Below are positions 15,859 through 17,146 of a stretch of DNA of 17,146 nt, in pieces (position 1 is the stretch's first letter; every line of letters starts with the position of its first letter). The notes under the pieces are model-generated. The model searched no databases. It had not been told where the DNA came from and was given only the letters and a program-made list of their open reading frames with translations. A program made the position numbers and the translations under genes. This DNA comes from Acidobacteriaceae bacterium (GTDB lineage Bacteria; Acidobacteriota; Terriglobia; Terriglobales; Acidobacteriaceae), in contig PLYW01000259.1 of NCBI GenBank assembly GCA_003151875.1, positions 1 through 17,146 on the forward strand, written 5' to 3'.

Positions 15859-15996
15859 ACGGGTAGTGCGGGCCAGGCCCGCGTCCTGGGAGCACAATCT
15901 GGAGCGTCAGGCGTTGCTGTCATCGCGATGACAGCAACGCCTGACGCAGTTCTTTGGCTCGCGGTGAACGCGGCGCTGAAGCGCCGCACTACCCGT
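15859..15996. repeat. REPIN-like element: inverted GTAG-headed stem-loops
   Basis: Two copies of ACGGGTAGTGCGG lie in inverted orientation, at 15859-15871 and 15984-15996 (13 of 13 bases). Each GTAG head leads into its own stem-loop: left GCGGGCC-A-GGCCCGC (15868-15882), right (minus strand) GCGGCGC-TTCA-GCGCCGC (15987-15970). The stems differ in sequence but both stay fully paired, and both are followed by GTCC or GTTC. A GTAG tetranucleotide 5' of a short palindrome is the hallmark of REP sequences moved by REP-associated tyrosine transposases, and an inverted REP pair is called a REPIN or BIME. Between the two lies a perfect 44-bp palindrome. No transposase gene is in the window. Confidence 0.65.
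15904..15947. repeat. Perfect 44-bp palindrome at the centre of the REPIN-like element
   Basis: GCGTCAGGCGTTGCTGTCAT continues through CG/CG at the centre (15925/15926) into its exact reverse complement, ending CCTGACGC at 15947: 22 bp per arm with no loop and no mismatch. It is the longest perfect inverted repeat I can see in the window. Such a sequence can form a cruciform and is normally unstable when replicated. Confidence 0.9.
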
Positions 15997-16032
15997 CCTA
16001 CTGGCTCGCCACAACTAAGCTGCCTCCCATCC

Positions 16033-16062
16033 TTGACGGCGGCTCGCACGGCGCAATACAGT
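16033..16062 (+). promoter_or_regulatory. Candidate sigma-70 promoter for the kinase
   Basis: TTGACG (16033-16038, five of six) and TACAGT (16057-16062, four of six) are 18 bases apart. The predicted start near 16069 gives a leader of about 17 bases that contains the GGAGAG ribosome-binding site at 16073-16078. Confidence 0.4.
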
Positions 16063-16085
16063 CGAGTTATCCGGAGAGTCTAGCC

Positions 16086-17146
16086 TTGGACACGCTGGTC
16101 GGGAAGAGCATCCTGCATTACCGAGTCGTGGGAAAGTTGGGCGCCGGCGGTATGGGCGTGGTGTACGAGGCGGAAGACACCCGGCTCGCCCGCCGTGTAG
16201 CGCTGAAGTTTCTCTCCAAGGACATTGAGCAGGACAGGAACGCACTGCAGCGTTTCCAACAGGAGGCGCGTGCCGCCTCGGCCTTGAACCATCCCAACAT
16301 CTGCACCATCTATGCCATCGAGGAATGCGATGGGCAGCACTTCATCGCCATGGAGTTGCTGGAAGGCCAGAGTCTGAATGAGCGGATCAACGGCCACCCG
16401 CTGCTGGTGGACAAGATCATTGACATCGGCATTCAGATTACCGACGCTCTCGATGTGGCCCACAGCAAAGGCATTGTGCATCGCGACTTGAAGCCCGCCA
16501 ACATCTTCCTCACGACGCGGGGACAGGCGAAGGTCCTGGACTTCGGGCTGGCAAAGCTGACCTATGACCGACGTGCGGTGGTGGAGACCGTGGCTGGCGA
16601 GGCGGCGACGGTCGCTCCGGCGCACCTGACGCTGCCCGGCACCGCGGTGGGCACCATCGCCTACATGTCTCCGGAGCAGGCCCGCGGGGAAGAGCTCGAC
16701 GGACGCAGCGACCTGTTCTCCCTGGGCTCCATCTTCTACGAAATGGCTACCGGGAGGATCCCGTTCGAAGGCAACACTTCCGCAGTTGTTTTCCAGGGCA
16801 TTCTCGACCGCAACCCGAGACCGCCCATCGAATTGAATCCAGCGGTGCCGTTCAAGTTGGAGGAAATTGTCTCCAAGGCACTGGAGAAAGATGTGGAACT
16901 GCGCTATCAGAGCGCGGCTGAAATACGCAGCGACCTGAGGCGGCTGAAACGGGACAGTTCCGGACAGTCTTCGACAGGAATCGCGACCGCGCCGGTATCC
17001 TATCCCGCCGCGCGCGGCAGCAGTCCGGCTATGCCATCCAGCAGTAGCGCGGTCATTCTCGATGCGGCACGACGTCACAAGAGCGGCGCCGGCCTCATCC
17101 TGGTTCTCAGCCTGGCCATGATCGCCGCTGGATTGTACGGCTTCTA
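16086..17146 (+). CDS. Membrane-anchored serine/threonine protein kinase (3' truncated)
   Basis: This is a Hanks-type (PknB-like) kinase. The frame is open to the window end, with 353 codons seen. No ATG or GTG fits; TTG at 16086 is the likely start because GGAGAG (16073-16078) sits seven bases before it and MDTLVGKSILHYRV is the usual beginning of acidobacterial kinases. All key elements are present: glycine loop GAGGMGVVY (19-27), Lys41 in VALKFL, catalytic HRDLKPAN (132-139, Asp134), DFG (152-154), and activation-segment end GTIAYMSPEQ, followed by DGRSDLFSLGSIFYEMATG. A Ser/Pro/Ala-rich linker (from about 296) leads to a membrane segment (about 334-352, GLILVLSLAMIAAGLYGF) at the very end, so a periplasmic sensor or beta-propeller domain is expected downstream but not visible. 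It is divergent from ybaK. Confidence 0.92.
   Translation, partial: MDTLVGKSILHYRVVGKLGAGGMGVVYEAEDTRLARRVALKFLSKDIEQDRNALQRFQQEARAASALNHPNICTIYAIEECDGQHFIAMELLEGQSLNERINGHPLLVDKIIDIGIQITDALDVAHSKGIVHRDLKPANIFLTTRGQAKVLDFGLAKLTYDRRAVVETVAGEAATVAPAHLTLPGTAVGTIAYMSPEQARGEELDGRSDLFSLGSIFYEMATGRIPFEGNTSAVVFQGILDRNPRPPIELNPAVPFKLEEIVSKALEKDVELRYQSAAEIRSDLRRLKRDSSGQSSTGIATAPVSYPAARGSSPAMPSSSSAVILDAARRHKSGAGLILVLSLAMIAAGLYGF

Larger units (their letters stand above)
15532..16085. other. 554-bp stretch without a conventional gene
   Basis: From left to right this divergent gap between ybaK and the kinase holds the ybaK leader hairpin, the short minus-strand frame with its strong ribosome-binding site, and a candidate minus promoter. 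A loose stem GTGGCT/AGCCAC (15812-15817, 15849-15854) follows, then the REPIN-like inverted element and the kinase promoter. A plus-strand pair TTGACC (15713-15718) and TTTAAT (15734-15739) is only 15 bases apart and is not called. Longer frames through here have no family likeness. Confidence 0.6.

Noticed and set aside
16080..17078. Minus-strand open frame of 332 codons opposite the kinase
   Set aside because: The plus strand encodes every kinase motif in order; the antisense frame has none.

Overview
The window is about 17 kb of GC-rich bacterial chromosome. Nothing in it looks plasmid- or phage-borne. The gene set suggests an acidobacterium (Terriglobia/Koribacter-like): an oxygen-era two-subunit KorAB, a TatB-TatC pair, a Pkn-type serine/threonine kinase beginning with the typical 'LVGKSILHYRVVGKLGAGGMG' class of N-terminus, an S41 peptidase, a secreted amidase and intergenic repeats of the kind seen in that phylum. 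This assignment is inference from protein style and repeats, because no rRNA or tRNA is present.

Layout. Positions 1-4285 carry the 3' part of dnaE followed by accA on the + strand, the same neighbour order as in E. coli. A repeat-bearing gap with a TATAAT box leads into korA-korB (4460-7339), which abut as TAA/ATG and encode a 2-oxoacid:ferredoxin oxidoreductase with the gamma domain fused to alpha. A secreted amidase-signature gene follows (7588-9392) but is broken by two frameshifts inside about 120 bp. A convergent zinc alcohol dehydrogenase lies on the minus strand (9506-10606), separated from the amidase by a hairpin element flanked by an 11-bp direct repeat. Then come a small zinc-ribbon protein (+), the overlapping tatB-tatC operon (-), a small secreted protein (+), and an S41 carboxy-terminal processing peptidase (+) with a clear terminator. 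A YbaK-type tRNA deacylase (-) has a short upstream reading frame with a perfect Shine-Dalgarno sequence and a leader hairpin. The window ends in a membrane-anchored serine/threonine kinase (+, cut by the window end).

The largest gene-poor stretch (15532-16085) is the most structured DNA here. It holds the YbaK leader region, a REPIN-like element (two inverted GTAG-headed stem-loops around a perfect 44-bp palindrome), and a plausible promoter for the kinase, which starts at TTG.

Functionally the window is mostly housekeeping: replication, fatty-acid initiation, TCA/reductive carbon metabolism, protein export, periplasmic proteolysis and tRNA proofreading. I found no convincing new multigene system. 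The points most worth a second look are the REPIN-like palindrome, the short frame plus hairpin ahead of ybaK, the hairpin element with a possible target duplication at the dehydrogenase stop codon, and two candidate leaderless genes.
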